Below, piece by piece: positions 25,115-34,449 of a stretch of DNA of 64,000 bases (position 1 is its first letter; every line of letters starts with the position of its first letter). The translations under genes were made by a program, and so were the position numbers. Where the stretch lies: the NCBI RefSeq assembly GCF_002222655.1, contig NZ_CP022423.1:372001-436000 (forward strand), written 5' to 3'. The DNA is from Vitreoscilla filiformis. GTDB lineage: Bacteria; Pseudomonadota; Gammaproteobacteria; Burkholderiales; Burkholderiaceae_C. The notes beneath the pieces are model-generated. The model worked only from the letters and a program-made list of their open reading frames with translations, was not told the DNA's origin and made no database searches.

Positions 25115-25735
25115 TCACTTGCCCGTCACTTGGCGATACCACGCCCGGTGGTGCTGTTTGGCCCAAGCGCGGGTCACCGTGCCGTACCACATGGCGCGGA
25201 TGGTGCCCTTCACCCAGATCGCCGCGTACACATGCACCATGATCAAACCGATCATGGTCACGCCCGCTGCGGCATGAACCACCGCCGCCAAGCGCACGAT
25301 CGTCACGTCAAAGTGAAACCATGCGCGCCACAGCGGAACGCCCGACAGCGTCATCAACAGCATGCACACTGCCAAGCCCCAGAACATCATCTTCTGGCCG
25401 CCGTTGTACTTGCCTTGCTCGGGCATGTCGTGGTCGTTGCCGTCCACCATTTTGTGGGCGTTTTTCAGCCATTCCTTGTCCACGGGCGTGAGCGTGTTCA
25501 GGTGCTTGAAGCGCATGAAGATGATGAAGAACGCACCCGCCATTAGCACGCCGATGTAAGGATGCAGGATGCGCGCCCACACCGGCCCGCCCAAAAACGT
25601 GCTGAGCGGAAAGAACGCCGGGTGGAAGAACGCCAGCCCCGAAATGGCCAGCAGGATGAAACTCATGCCCACCGTCCAGTGGTTGAGGCGCTCGCTGGCG
25701 GTGTAGCGCTTGAGGTCTTTCGGGTCGCGGATCAT
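25115..25735 (-). CDS. formate dehydrogenase cytochrome b556 (gamma) subunit
   Basis: 206 residues. It has four membrane helices ([74 protein letters not shown]) with haem-b ligand His residues in ERLNHWT, LHPYIG, VVHAAAG and MVHVYAAIW. It anchors the dehydrogenase to the membrane and passes electrons to quinone. The start overlaps the stop of the beta gene by 4 bp, so the two are coupled. Confidence 0.93.
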   Translation of the reverse strand: MIRDPKDLKRYTASERLNHWTVGMSFILLAISGLAFFHPAFFPLSTFLGGPVWARILHPYIGVLMAGAFFIIFMRFKHLNTLTPVDKEWLKNAHKMVDGNDHDMPEQGKYNGGQKMMFWGLAVCMLLMTLSGVPLWRAWFHFDVTIVRLAAVVHAAAGVTMIGLIMVHVYAAIWVKGTIRAMWYGTVTRAWAKQHHRAWYRQVTGK

Positions 25736-26670
25736 GCTCGCTGCTCCTTCTTGCCGTTCTTGCCTGTCTGGGCGGATGCCTCGGCGCGGTCTTCGTCCTC
25801 GATCTCTTTTTCCACGTCCTTCGAGACCTCATTCGGCCCCTTGCTGATGTAGTGGAACAAACTGCCCACGGCCAGCGCGCCCAGGCCCAGCATCGCCAAC
25901 GGCTTGGTGATGCCCTTCCACACCGACACCATCGGGCTGATGCCAGGGTCTTTGGGCAGGCCGCTGTAGAGCTGCGGCTTGTCCGCGTGGTGCAGCACGT
26001 ACATCACATGCGTGCCGCCCACGCCTTGCGGGTCGTACAAACCGGCTTGGGCGTAGCCCCGGCTCTTCAGGTCTTCGATGCGCGTGGCGGCGACTTCCTT
26101 CATGTCCTCCTTGGAGCCGAAGGTGATGGCGCCGGTCGGGCAGGTTTTCACGCAAGCCGGTTCCTGGCCCACGGCGACACGATCCGAGCACAGGCTGCAC
26201 TTGTAGGCCTTGCTGTCTTGCTTGGAGATGCGCGGCACGTTGAACGGGCAGCCGGTGACGCAGTAACCGCAGCCGATGCAGTTTTCTTCGTGGAAGTCCA
26301 CAATGCCGTTCTTGTACTGAATGATCGCGCCCGGCGACGGGCAAGCCTTCAAGCAACCGGGGTCGGCGCAGTGCATGCAGCCGTCCTTGCGGATCAGCCA
26401 TTCGAGTTTGCCGGCCTCGTCTTCCACTTCGGCGAAGCGCATCACCGTCCAGGCTTGGGCGGAGAGGTCGGTCGGGTTGTCATACACACCGATGTTGGAA
26501 CCCACGTCCTCGCGGATGTCGTTCCACTCCGAGCAGGCCACCTGGCAGGCTTTGCAGCCGATGCAGGTGGTCACGTCGATGAGTTTGGCCACTTCGGTGG
26601 TGGTGCGGGCCTGCGGCGTCGGCGTGGTGGTGGCCGAGCGGCGCAGGATGTCCAAAGATTGCAATGCCAT
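25732..26670 (-). CDS. formate dehydrogenase iron-sulfur (beta) subunit
   Basis: 312 residues. Four [4Fe-4S] sites are clear: [35 protein letters not shown] and CSLCSDR ... CVKTC. A C-terminal helix ([19 protein letters not shown]) anchors it in the membrane, and the final 40 residues are charged. It carries electrons from the alpha subunit to cytochrome b556. It is 17 nt after the alpha gene. Confidence 0.95.
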   Translation of the reverse strand: MALQSLDILRRSATTTPTPQARTTTEVAKLIDVTTCIGCKACQVACSEWNDIREDVGSNIGVYDNPTDLSAQAWTVMRFAEVEDEAGKLEWLIRKDGCMHCADPGCLKACPSPGAIIQYKNGIVDFHEENCIGCGYCVTGCPFNVPRISKQDSKAYKCSLCSDRVAVGQEPACVKTCPTGAITFGSKEDMKEVAATRIEDLKSRGYAQAGLYDPQGVGGTHVMYVLHHADKPQLYSGLPKDPGISPMVSVWKGITKPLAMLGLGALAVGSLFHYISKGPNEVSKDVEKEIEDEDRAEASAQTGKNGKKEQRA

Positions 26671-26687
26671 GGCGATGTGACTCCTCG

Positions 26688-29600
26688 TCAGGCTTTTTCG
26701 AGGTTGACCAAGAAGGCCTTGTACTCAGGCGTCTGCGTGTTGCAGTCGCCCACGGCGGGGGGCAGGTTGTTGGTGAGGTGGCCCTTCTTGGCCACGCCTT
26801 CCCAACCCCAGTGCAGCGGAATGCCGATTTGGTGAACGGTTTGGTTGTTCACCGTCAGCGGTTTCACGCGCTTGGTCACCACGGCCTTGGCCTTGATGAA
26901 ACCGCGCTTGGAGCTGACCTTCACCCAATCGCCCTGCACCACGCCCTTTTCCTTGGCCAACTGTTCGCTGATTTCCACGAACTGCTCTGGCTGGGCAATC
27001 GCGTTCAGCTTGACCGACTTCGTCCAGAACTGGAAATGCTCCGTCAGCCGGTAGGTGGTGCCCACGTAGGGGAACTCTTTGTGCGTGCCCAGGCGCGCCT
27101 TGTCACCCTTGAAGATGCGCACTGCCGGGCTGCTCACCACCTTGGGGTGCAGCGGGTTGGTGCCGATGGGGCTTTCCATCGGCTCGTAGTGCTCGGGGAA
27201 CGGGCCATCGACCAGCTTGTCCACGCAGAACAGCCGGCCCACACCCTCCGGGTTCATGATGAAGGGGTTCATGCCGGTGTCGGGCGCGGCATCGGCCTTG
27301 AAGTCGGGCACGTCGATGCCGGCCCACTTCTCGCCGTTCCAAGCGATGAGCTTGCGGCTCGCGTCCCACGGCTTGCCCGCTGGCGTACACGAGGCGCGGT
27401 TGTAAAGAATGCGCCGGTTCGCCGGCCAGCTCCAGGCCCAGCCGGGGGTGTTGCCCAGGCCCACGTCGGTGCTGTCGCGCCGGGCCATTTGGTTGCCGGC
27501 TTGCGTCCAACTGCCCGAGAAAATCCAGCAGGCGCACATCGTGCTGCCATCGTCTTGCAGCGTGGCAAAGCCGGGCAGTTGCTCGCCCTTTTTCGCCAGG
27601 AACTTGGTGCTGTCCTTCGGGTCGGGGATGTCCGCCAGCGCACGGCCATTGAGTTCCTTGGCCAGTTCTTCGGGCGTCGGGTTCTTCGGGTCGCGGTACG
27701 GCCACGCCAGGTTGAGGATGGGCTCGGCGCCCTTGGCCGTGCCTTTTTCGGCGTCCTTCTTGTACAGCTCGCGCAGGGCGTGGAACAGCTCGGCGATGAT
27801 TTCTTGGTCGCCCTTGGCTTCGCCGGGAGGCTCGGCGCCCTTCCAGTGCCACTGCAACCAGCGTGCGGAGCTGACGATGGCGCCGTCTTCCTCCGCAAAA
27901 CAGGTCGAAGGCAGGCGGAAGACTTCCGTGTCGATCTTGGCCGTGTCCACCGGGTTGGACTCGCCTTCATTGCGCCAGAAGCTCGACGTTTCGGTGGCAA
28001 TCGGGTCGATGATCACCATGTACTTCAGCTTGGCGAAGGCTTCGCGCACCTTGTTGGCATCGGGGAACGAGGCCAGCGGGTTGAAGCCCTGCACCACGAA
28101 GCCGTTGATCTTGCCCTGGTGCATCAGCTCGACGATGTGCAGCACGTCGTAGAGCTTGTCCCACTTGGGCAGCCAGTCGTAGCCCCAGTGGTTGTTCTTG
28201 GTGGCCTTGTCGCCCCAGAACCACTTCATCAGGCTGACGAAGAACTTGGGCGTGTTGCCCCAGTAGTTGAACTGGCCATCGGCCAGCGGCTTGGGTGTGG
28301 TTTTGGCGATGTAGTCGGCGTAGGTCGGGTGCGCGGCCTCGTTGGGCAGCGTCAAATAACCCGGCAGCGCGGTGGACAGCAGCCCCAAATCCGACAAACC
28401 CTGGATGTTCGAGTGCCCGCGCAGTGCGTTCACGCCGCCGCCCGGCATGCCGATGTTGCCCAGCAAGAGCTGGATCATCGCCATGGTGCGGATGTTTTGC
28501 GCGCCCACCGTGTGCTGCGTCCAGCCCAGCGCATACAGGATGGTGCCAACCTTGCCCGGCACCGCCGTCTCGCCCAGCAGCTCGCAGACCTTGAGGAAAC
28601 CTTCTTTGGGCGTGCCCGTGAGGTTGGCCACCACGTCCGGCGTGTAGCGGGCGTAGTGGGCTTTCATCAGGTTCCAGACGCAGCGCGGGTGCTCCAGCGT
28701 CGGGTCGGTTTTGATGTTGCCCTTGCCGTCCAGCTCGTAGCTCCAGCTTGCGCGGTCGTACTTGCCTTTGTCGGCGTCGTAGCCGCTGAACAAGCCTTCC
28801 TCAAAGCTGAAACCTTCGTTGATGATCGCGCTGGCGTTGGTGTACGCCTTGACGTAGTCCCACTGGATTTTGTCGTTGGCCACCAGCCAGTTGATGACGC
28901 CGCCCAGGAAGGGGATGTCTGCCCCGGCGCGGATGGGCAAATACATGTCCGCCACCGCCGCCGTGCGGTTGAAGCGCGGATCGACCACCACCAACTTGGC
29001 GCCGCGCTGCTTCTTGGCCTCGATCGCCCAGCGGAAACCGACCGGGTGCGCTTCCGCCGCGTTGCCGCCCATCACCAGGATGAAGTCGGCGTTCTTGATG
29101 TCCACCCAGGAGTTGGTCATCGCGCCGCGCCCGAAGGTCGAGGCCAGTGCCGACACCGTCGGGCCGTGGCACACGCGGGCCTGCGCATCGGTGGCGATGA
29201 TGCCCAGCGAGCGCATGAACTTCTGCGTGATGATCCCGGTTTCGTTCGACGAAGCCGAAGCCGTCAGCATCGCCGTGGTGAGCCAGCGGTTCACCGGCAC
29301 GCCGGCGTCGTTCTTCTCGACGAAGTGGGCGTCGCGGTCGGTCTTCATGTGGTGCGCGATGCGCTCCACCGCCTCATGCCAGGAAATACGCTTCCACTCG
29401 TTCGAGCCCTTTTCGCGCACTTCGGGGTACTTCAGGCGACCGGGGCTGTGGATGAAGTCCAGCAAACCCGCGCCCTTGGGGCACAGCGCACCTCGGCTCA
29501 CCGGATGATCCGGGTCGCCCTCGATGTGGATGATTTCGGCCTTGGCGTTCTTGGCGCCGTCGCCCAAGCTGTACATCAGTAGGCCGCAACCCACCGAGCA

Positions 29601-29795
29601 ATAGGTGCAGGTGTTGCGCACTTCCTTGGCGCGGGTCAGTTTGTACTGACGCACCTCCGCGTGGGCCATTTGCGGCGCCACGCCCAGCAAAGCCATGCTG
29701 GTGCCGCCGATGCCTGCGGCGCTGATCTTGAAAAACTGCCGCCGGCTGACCTGGGCAGGCTCCGCGCTGCGGGGGGTGTGGGTGGGGGAAGCCAT
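26688..29795 (-). CDS. formate dehydrogenase molybdopterin (alpha) subunit, Cys-type
   Basis: 1035 residues. A Tat signal ([13 protein letters not shown]) exports the folded protein to the periplasmic side. Next are a [4Fe-4S] site ([18 protein letters not shown] ... LCPKG) and the molybdopterin domains. The active-site segment is [12 protein letters not shown]: the residue that is selenocysteine in E. coli FdnG/FdoG is Cys, encoded TGC, so no selenium is needed. Length fits the FdnG/FdoG family (about 1016). It heads the operon alpha-beta-gamma-fdhD-fdhE, with a sigma-54 promoter 30 bp upstream. The enzyme oxidises formate to CO2 and feeds the quinone pool. Confidence 0.96.
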   Translation of the reverse strand: MASPTHTPRSAEPAQVSRRQFFKISAAGIGGTSMALLGVAPQMAHAEVRQYKLTRAKEVRNTCTYCSVGCGLLMYSLGDGAKNAKAEIIHIEGDPDHPVSRGALCPKGAGLLDFIHSPGRLKYPEVREKGSNEWKRISWHEAVERIAHHMKTDRDAHFVEKNDAGVPVNRWLTTAMLTASASSNETGIITQKFMRSLGIIATDAQARVCHGPTVSALASTFGRGAMTNSWVDIKNADFILVMGGNAAEAHPVGFRWAIEAKKQRGAKLVVVDPRFNRTAAVADMYLPIRAGADIPFLGGVINWLVANDKIQWDYVKAYTNASAIINEGFSFEEGLFSGYDADKGKYDRASWSYELDGKGNIKTDPTLEHPRCVWNLMKAHYARYTPDVVANLTGTPKEGFLKVCELLGETAVPGKVGTILYALGWTQHTVGAQNIRTMAMIQLLLGNIGMPGGGVNALRGHSNIQGLSDLGLLSTALPGYLTLPNEAAHPTYADYIAKTTPKPLADGQFNYWGNTPKFFVSLMKWFWGDKATKNNHWGYDWLPKWDKLYDVLHIVELMHQGKINGFVVQGFNPLASFPDANKVREAFAKLKYMVIIDPIATETSSFWRNEGESNPVDTAKIDTEVFRLPSTCFAEEDGAIVSSARWLQWHWKGAEPPGEAKGDQEIIAELFHALRELYKKDAEKGTAKGAEPILNLAWPYRDPKNPTPEELAKELNGRALADIPDPKDSTKFLAKKGEQLPGFATLQDDGSTMCACWIFSGSWTQAGNQMARRDSTDVGLGNTPGWAWSWPANRRILYNRASCTPAGKPWDASRKLIAWNGEKWAGIDVPDFKADAAPDTGMNPFIMNPEGVGRLFCVDKLVDGPFPEHYEPMESPIGTNPLHPKVVSSPAVRIFKGDKARLGTHKEFPYVGTTYRLTEHFQFWTKSVKLNAIAQPEQFVEISEQLAKEKGVVQGDWVKVSSKRGFIKAKAVVTKRVKPLTVNNQTVHQIGIPLHWGWEGVAKKGHLTNNLPPAVGDCNTQTPEYKAFLVNLEKA

Positions 29796-29837
29796 CTCCG
29801 GTGCATCCTTGTTGTAGGAGAACGTAGCGCACCGTCT

Positions 29838-29853
29838 AGCAGACCCTGTGCCA
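29838..29853 (-). promoter_or_regulatory. sigma-54 promoter of the formate dehydrogenase operon
   Basis: On the reverse strand TGGCAC-AGGGT-CTGCT matches the sigma-54 consensus TGGCACGNNNNTTGCW at all but two positions, with GG and GC at the correct spacing. The predicted start lies about 30 bp before the alpha gene ATG. The divergent gene is a sigma-54-dependent response regulator, which fits. Confidence 0.8.
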
Positions 29854-29935
29854 TTCAGGGTCTTTCGTATTTCATGAGTAGAATCAATGACTTATATCGT
29901 AATAAAGTTCAGTTTATAACGGGTCATTTCGACCC
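29842..29935. promoter_or_regulatory. two inverted repeats with GGGTC/GACCC arms upstream of fdh
   Basis: GACCCTG-N7-CAGGGTC at 29842-29862 overlaps the sigma-54 promoter, and GGGTC-ATTTC-GACCC lies at 29921-29935, about 70-90 bp upstream. Both share the half-site GGGTC. The distal one is at a normal distance for an activator site of the divergent regulator; the other could be an operator. This is inference. Confidence 0.45.
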
Positions 29936-29979
29936 ATGTGGCCCAGCCGCCGCCCATCCAGCGAGACATTCTGTCCACC

Positions 29980-31420
29980 ATGACCCGACCCGACTGCGCC
30001 GCCCCCCCGTTCAGCGACTGGCAAGGCACCCACCTGTTGGTGGTGGACGATGAGCCCGGCATGGTCAGCTTCCTGCAACGCGCCATGAGTGACCGGGGGG
30101 CGCGGGTGGACACCGCCGGCAGCGTCGAACAAGCGGTGCCGCTGGCCGCGCAGCGCCACCACGACCTGATCTTGCTGGACATCGCCCTGCCGGGCCGCTC
30201 CGGCATCGAGTGGCTGCACGAGCTGCGCGAGCAAGGCCACACCGGCGAAGTCATCCTCATGACCGCCTATGCCGACTTGGACACCGCCATCGACGCCCTG
30301 CGCGCCGGCGCCTCCGATTTCCTGCTCAAACCGTTCTCGCTCGCCCAAGTGCTGAACGCGGTGCAGCGTTGCTTGGACCGCTCACGCTTGCTGCGCGAAA
30401 ACTACCTGCTGCGCCGCCAAGTGCCGGGGCTGGCGGCGGAGGCGGTGGGTTACGTCGGTGAATCGGCGGCGATCCAGCAGTTGCAAACGCTGCTGCGCCG
30501 CATCGCGCCCTTGCCTTCGACGGTGCTGCTGTTGGGCGAGTCTGGCACCGGCAAGGAACTGGCCGCCCGCGCCCTGCACCGCCTCAGCCCACGCGGGCGC
30601 GGGCCGTTTGTAGGTCGGGCACCTCCATGTGATAGCAAAGGGCCTCAGCCCACGCGGGCGCGGGCCGTTTGTGCCGCTGAACTGCGCCGCCATCGCCCCC
30701 GAGTTGATCGAAAGCGAACTGTTCGGCCATGTGCGCGGCGCGTACACCGGCGCCACCAGCGCCCGCGAAGGGCTGTTTCTCTACGCCCGTGGCGGCACGC
30801 TGTTTTTGGACGAAATCGCCGAAATGCCGCTGGCCCTGCAAGCGCGGCTGCTGCGCGTACTGGAAGAACGCCGCATTCGCCCGGTGGGCAGCGAGCAGGA
30901 GCAGGAAGTCGATGTGCGCGTGGTGGCGGCCACCAACCGTTCGCTGGAAGAAGAAGTGGCCGCCGGGCGCTTCCGGCCCGATCTGTACCACCGGCTGCGC
31001 GTGGTGGAGTGCCGCCTGCCGCCACTGCGCGAACGCCCGGAAGACGTGCCGATGTTGATTCACCACTATGTGCGCGAGCTGGCGCAGCAACTGGGTTTGC
31101 CGCCCATCGAGATCAACACCGCCTGCCTGCACCGCTTGCAAGCCTACGACTGGCCCGGCAACGTGCGTGAGCTGAAAAACCTGGTGGAGCGCTCGCTCAT
31201 CATGGGCTACCTCTGCCACGACGGTTGCGCCACCACCATGCCCCCTGCCGCCCCCACTCCGCCCAGCAGCGACACCCACGAACCTCTCGACCAAGTGGAA
31301 AAGCGCCATTGCCTGCATGTGCTGGGCGTGTGCGGGGGCAACAAGTCGGAGGCGGCGCGCCGCTTGGGCATTTCGCGCAAAACGCTGGAGCGCAAGTGCC
31401 TGGCCTGGGGCGTGCAGTGA
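29980..31420 (+). pseudogene. sigma-54-dependent response regulator, disrupted by a 61-bp insertion
   Basis: From ATG 29980: receiver domain (LLVVDDEPGMVSFLQ, phosphorylated Asp in LILLDIALPGRSG, Lys in LLKPFSLAQV), then the AAA+ domain with Walker A GESGTGKELAAR. At 30612 the frame is broken by the insertion at 30581-30672. The rest continues in the next frame with the sigma-54 contact loop ESELFGHVRGAYTGA, Walker [25 protein letters not shown], and a Fis-type helix-turn-helix ending KSEAARRLGISRKTLERK. Removing 61 bp gives an intact protein of about 459 residues reading RLSPRGRGPFVPLNCAAI. A GTG at 30629 could start the distal part, but that product would lack Walker A and so is unlikely to be active. 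Confidence 0.88.
30581..30672. repeat. 31-bp direct repeats flanking 30 bp of foreign sequence (61-bp insertion)
   Basis: A 31-bp segment (30581-30611, beginning GCCTCAGCCCACGCGGG and ending GGGCCGTTTGT) is repeated exactly at 30642-30672, with AGGTCGGGCACCTCCATGTG then ATAGCAAAGG between (30612-30641). Net gain is 61 bp, which shifts the frame of the response regulator. Deleting one copy plus the middle restores a canonical NtrC-family sequence. 61 bp equals the repeat-plus-spacer period of the CRISPR array at 63645-64000. Confidence 0.9.
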
Positions 31421-33459
31421 CGGCCTGGCGCACCGGCTGGGAGCGCCTCGAACAACGCTGGCCGCTGCTGCGCTGGGCGTCGATTCGGCGCCAACTGTTG
31501 ATGCTGGGGGTGTTGCCGGTGCTGATCGCCGGGCCGCTGCTGGTGCTGGTGCTCTACCTCAGCGCCACGACTTACGACCGCCTGCTGATCCAAAAAGTCC
31601 GCGCCGACCTGGCCACCGCCGCCAACTACTTCGAGCGCGTGATGGACGTGACCGGGCGCAGCGTCAGCGCCTTGGCCGATTCGGCGGCCCTGGTGCGCCA
31701 GTTGCCCCACCCGACAGCCCCTGAAGCCCTGGGCGAGTTGCTGCAACGCCATCAACACCAGCATCGGCTGGACTTTGTCTGCCTGCTGACCCCTGACGGT
31801 CAGGTGCTGCGCTGCACCGATCCACAGGCCCAGGTGCAGAGCTACGGTGCTTGGGCCGTGGTGCATGCCGCCAGCGCGGGCGGCTCGCGCACAGAGCTGG
31901 ACGTGTTCAGCGCAGCGCAACTGGCCGCCCTTTCACCGGCGTTGGCGCACACCGCCCGCATCCCGCTGCAACCCACGGCCAATGCGGTGCCCGATGCCCG
32001 CGCCGAAGAAGCACGCGGCCTGCTGGTTCACAGCGCCGCGCCGGTGCATGACGCCCACGGCACCGTGCAGGCGGTGTTGGTCGGGGGTGTGCTGCTCAAC
32101 CGCAACACGGGGTTTGTGGATCATCTGAATGAAATCGTCTACCCGCCGGGGGTGTTGTTGGGGGGCAGCCACAGCACCGCCACGGTGTTTTTGGGCGATG
32201 TGCGCGTGGCCACCAACGTGCGCCTGCCCGAAGGGGATCGGGCCATGGGCACTCGCGTGTCCGCAGCGGTGCGCGAGGCGGTGTTGGAACGCGGCGAGCG
32301 CTGGCACGACCGGGCGTTCGTCGTGCGGGATTGGTACGTCTCCGGCTACCTGCCGTTGATGGACAGCCGTGAGCAGCGCGTCGGCATGTTGTACGTGGGA
32401 TTTTTGGAAGCGCCGTTCGCCAGCGCCCGGCGTGGGGCGCAGACCTTGGTGCTGGGGGTGTTCATCGGCATGTTGGCGGTGGGGCTGTGGCTGGCGCGGC
32501 GTTTGTCGCTCTCGCTCATCCGACCGGTGGAGCGCATGCACCAGGTGATGAGTGAGGTGGAGGCGGGTTCGCTGTCGGCGCGGGTGCAGTTGCCGCGCCG
32601 GGCGGACGAGTTGGGTGCCCTGGCCGAGCACTTCGACCGCCTGCTGACGCGCCTCGAAGATCAAACCCGCGAGCTGCGCCAGCGCGGGGCGACGTTGGAT
32701 GCCGAAGTGGCCACCCGCACCGGCGAGCTGGAAGCGGCGCTCACCGAGCTGCGCACCGCCCAACGGCAAATGATTCGCCAAGAGCAGCTCGCCGCCATTG
32801 GCCAGCTCACAGCCGGGGTGGCGCACGAGATCAACAACCCGGTGGCGGTGATTCAAGGCAACCTGGATTTGATGCGCGAGCGCCTGGGCGACCATGCGCG
32901 CCCGGTGCGCGATGAGATCAGCCTGATCCGTGAGCAGGTGCAGCGCATTCGCTTGATCGTGGCCAAGCTGTTGCAGTTTTCGCGCCCGAGTGAGTACGCC
33001 GGCCAGGTGGACACCATCTTGCCCGCCGCTGTGGTGCAAGATTGTTTGCTGCTGGTGGGCCACTTGCTGCGCCGCAGCCGGATTGCGGTGGAACAGCAAT
33101 GCAGCGCCACGCGCACCCTGCACGCCAGCCGCAACGAGTTGCAGCAAGTGCTGGTGAACTTGTTGGTCAACGCCCTGCAAGCGATGCCCGAGCAAGGGGT
33201 GTTGAGCGTACACGTGCGCGACCAAACCGCCGCCGACGGGCGCCCCGGCGTGGCCTTCACCATCAGCGACACCGGGCCGGGCATTCCCCCCGAGCATCTG
33301 GACAAGCTGTTTCAACCGTTCTTCACCACCAAACAGCACGGCGCCGGCACGGGTTTGGGGTTGTGGGTGAGCCGCACGTTGGTGGAGCGGTTCGGCGGCC
33401 ACATCGAAGTGGAGAACCGGCCCGGGGCGGGTGCGAGTTTTACGGTGTGGATGCCGTGA
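31417..33459 (+). CDS. sensor histidine kinase with extracytoplasmic cache-like domain
   Basis: 680 residues from GTG 31417, overlapping the regulator stop (GTGA). It has a first membrane helix (LLMLGVLPVLIAGPLLVLVLYL), a periplasmic cache-like domain of about 270 residues, a second helix (VLGVFIGMLAVGLWLA), HAMP (LIRPVERMHQVMSEVEAGS), a coiled coil, HisKA with the phosphorylated His in GVAHEINNPVAVIQGNLDL, and HATPase (NELQQVLVNLLVNALQAMP, DTGPGIPPEHLDKLF, GLGLWVS). It forms a two-component pair with the upstream regulator. The pair is divergent from the formate dehydrogenase operon and probably controls it; the ligand is unknown. Confidence 0.92.
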   Translation: MTAWRTGWERLEQRWPLLRWASIRRQLLMLGVLPVLIAGPLLVLVLYLSATTYDRLLIQKVRADLATAANYFERVMDVTGRSVSALADSAALVRQLPHPTAPEALGELLQRHQHQHRLDFVCLLTPDGQVLRCTDPQAQVQSYGAWAVVHAASAGGSRTELDVFSAAQLAALSPALAHTARIPLQPTANAVPDARAEEARGLLVHSAAPVHDAHGTVQAVLVGGVLLNRNTGFVDHLNEIVYPPGVLLGGSHSTATVFLGDVRVATNVRLPEGDRAMGTRVSAAVREAVLERGERWHDRAFVVRDWYVSGYLPLMDSREQRVGMLYVGFLEAPFASARRGAQTLVLGVFIGMLAVGLWLARRLSLSLIRPVERMHQVMSEVEAGSLSARVQLPRRADELGALAEHFDRLLTRLEDQTRELRQRGATLDAEVATRTGELEAALTELRTAQRQMIRQEQLAAIGQLTAGVAHEINNPVAVIQGNLDLMRERLGDHARPVRDEISLIREQVQRIRLIVAKLLQFSRPSEYAGQVDTILPAAVVQDCLLLVGHLLRRSRIAVEQQCSATRTLHASRNELQQVLVNLLVNALQAMPEQGVLSVHVRDQTAADGRPGVAFTISDTGPGIPPEHLDKLFQPFFTTKQHGAGTGLGLWVSRTLVERFGGHIEVENRPGAGASFTVWMP

Positions 33460-34110
33460 TCAGGTGCCCCATGCCACGGCCCAATCCGCCCGCCCGGCGC
33501 TGGTTTGGATGAGGCGCGCATTCGCTTCGTCGCTGCGCGCCACCCACGCCCGTGCGGCTTCGACGCTGCGCCCGAATTGGGTGTGGCGCCGCACCAGCCG
33601 TTCGACCCGCAAGGTGTCATCCACGGCCACCCACCAACAAGCGTCGAGCAACGGGCGCACGCCGACCCAGGCGGGGTCGTCCAACAACAGGTAGTTGCCT
33701 TCGACCAGCAACACGGGCACCTCAGGCGCCACCGCCAACGCGCCTGCCACGGGCTCTTCCAGATCGCGCCGGAACTCGGGGGTGTAAACGGTTTCGCCCG
33801 TTTGCGGCTGGGCTCGCAGGCGGCGCAGCAGGTGGATGAAACCGGCAGCGTCGAAGGTATCCGGCGCGCCTTTGCGATCAGCGCGGCCCAGCCGCACCAA
33901 CTCGGATTGCGCCAGATGAAAACCATCCATCGGCACGACGCACGTCGCCTGCGGTCGAGCCCGGTGCAATGCCAGTGCCAAGGTGGATTTACCCGCCCCC
34001 GGTGGCCCAACCAGCCCAAGCAAACGACGGCCCCCTTGCGCGATGAGGTCATCCAGCCGAGCCAGCACACCGGCAGGAAGATCGGGAAGCGATGAATCAA
34101 ACAACGTCAT
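33460..34110 (-). CDS. P-loop nucleoside/pantothenate-kinase-like protein
   Basis: 216 residues. Walker A is GPPGAGKST near residue 35, followed by PMDGFHLAQSELVRLGRADRKGAPDTFD, the signature of the uridine kinase/phosphoribulokinase/fructose-transport-kinase group, and LLVEGNYLLLDDPAW. It resembles the group annotated as nucleoside/nucleotide kinase family proteins; the true substrate is not clear from the sequence. It is convergent with the histidine kinase gene; the two stops are adjacent. Confidence 0.78.
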   Translation of the reverse strand: MTLFDSSLPDLPAGVLARLDDLIAQGGRRLLGLVGPPGAGKSTLALALHRARPQATCVVPMDGFHLAQSELVRLGRADRKGAPDTFDAAGFIHLLRRLRAQPQTGETVYTPEFRRDLEEPVAGALAVAPEVPVLLVEGNYLLLDDPAWVGVRPLLDACWWVAVDDTLRVERLVRRHTQFGRSVEAARAWVARSDEANARLIQTSAGRADWAVAWGT

Positions 34111-34137
34111 GCGGGCGATGCTAGGGCACTTGCCCGC

Positions 34138-34401
34138 TCACCACCCGATACCCGCCAATTTCAACGCAAGGGCCACCAGCGAATACCCATTCAGCGCCCA
34201 CAAGCCCGCAAAAATCACCCGATGGCGAATCAACGTGCTGAACCAACACGCCAACCCCAACCCATACACCACCCATGCAGTGAACAGCATCTTGGCTGCC
34301 AGCCCCCAGGACATCACAGGCACCACAGCCTGCAATTCAGGCAGCAACAAACTGGCAGAAATCGCAGCACCAGCAATGAGGACAGGAATTTCATACAGCA
34401 T
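34138..34401 (-). CDS. small hydrophobic membrane protein of unknown function
   Basis: 87 residues if started at ATG 34401 (MLYEIPVLIAGAAISASLLLP). Three likely membrane helices: IPVLIAGAAISASLLL, MLFTAWVVYGLGLACW and VIFAGLWALNGYSLVALAL. Starts further upstream would overlap the divergent efflux gene, so they are less likely. I do not recognise the family. It lies between the kinase gene and the RND efflux genes and is probably unrelated to either. Confidence 0.6.
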   Translation of the reverse strand: MLYEIPVLIAGAAISASLLLPELQAVVPVMSWGLAAKMLFTAWVVYGLGLACWFSTLIRHRVIFAGLWALNGYSLVALALKLAGIGW

Positions 34402-34449
34402 GTTGGACACGTGCCCCCTGGCCATAATTCTCACAACACAGGGAGCATC

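Noticed and set aside
29167..29200. Selenocysteine codon in formate dehydrogenase
   Set aside because: The active-site codon in ARVCHGPTV is TGC (Cys), not TGA, so no SECIS is expected.
26664..29582. Very long open frame opposite the formate dehydrogenase alpha gene
   Set aside because: It is a GC-driven shadow; the opposite strand encodes a textbook FdnG-type protein with Tat signal and cluster motifs.
30629..31420. Separate gene starting at GTG 30629
   Set aside because: It begins inside the 61-bp insertion and lacks Walker A, so it is the tail of a broken gene rather than an independent one.
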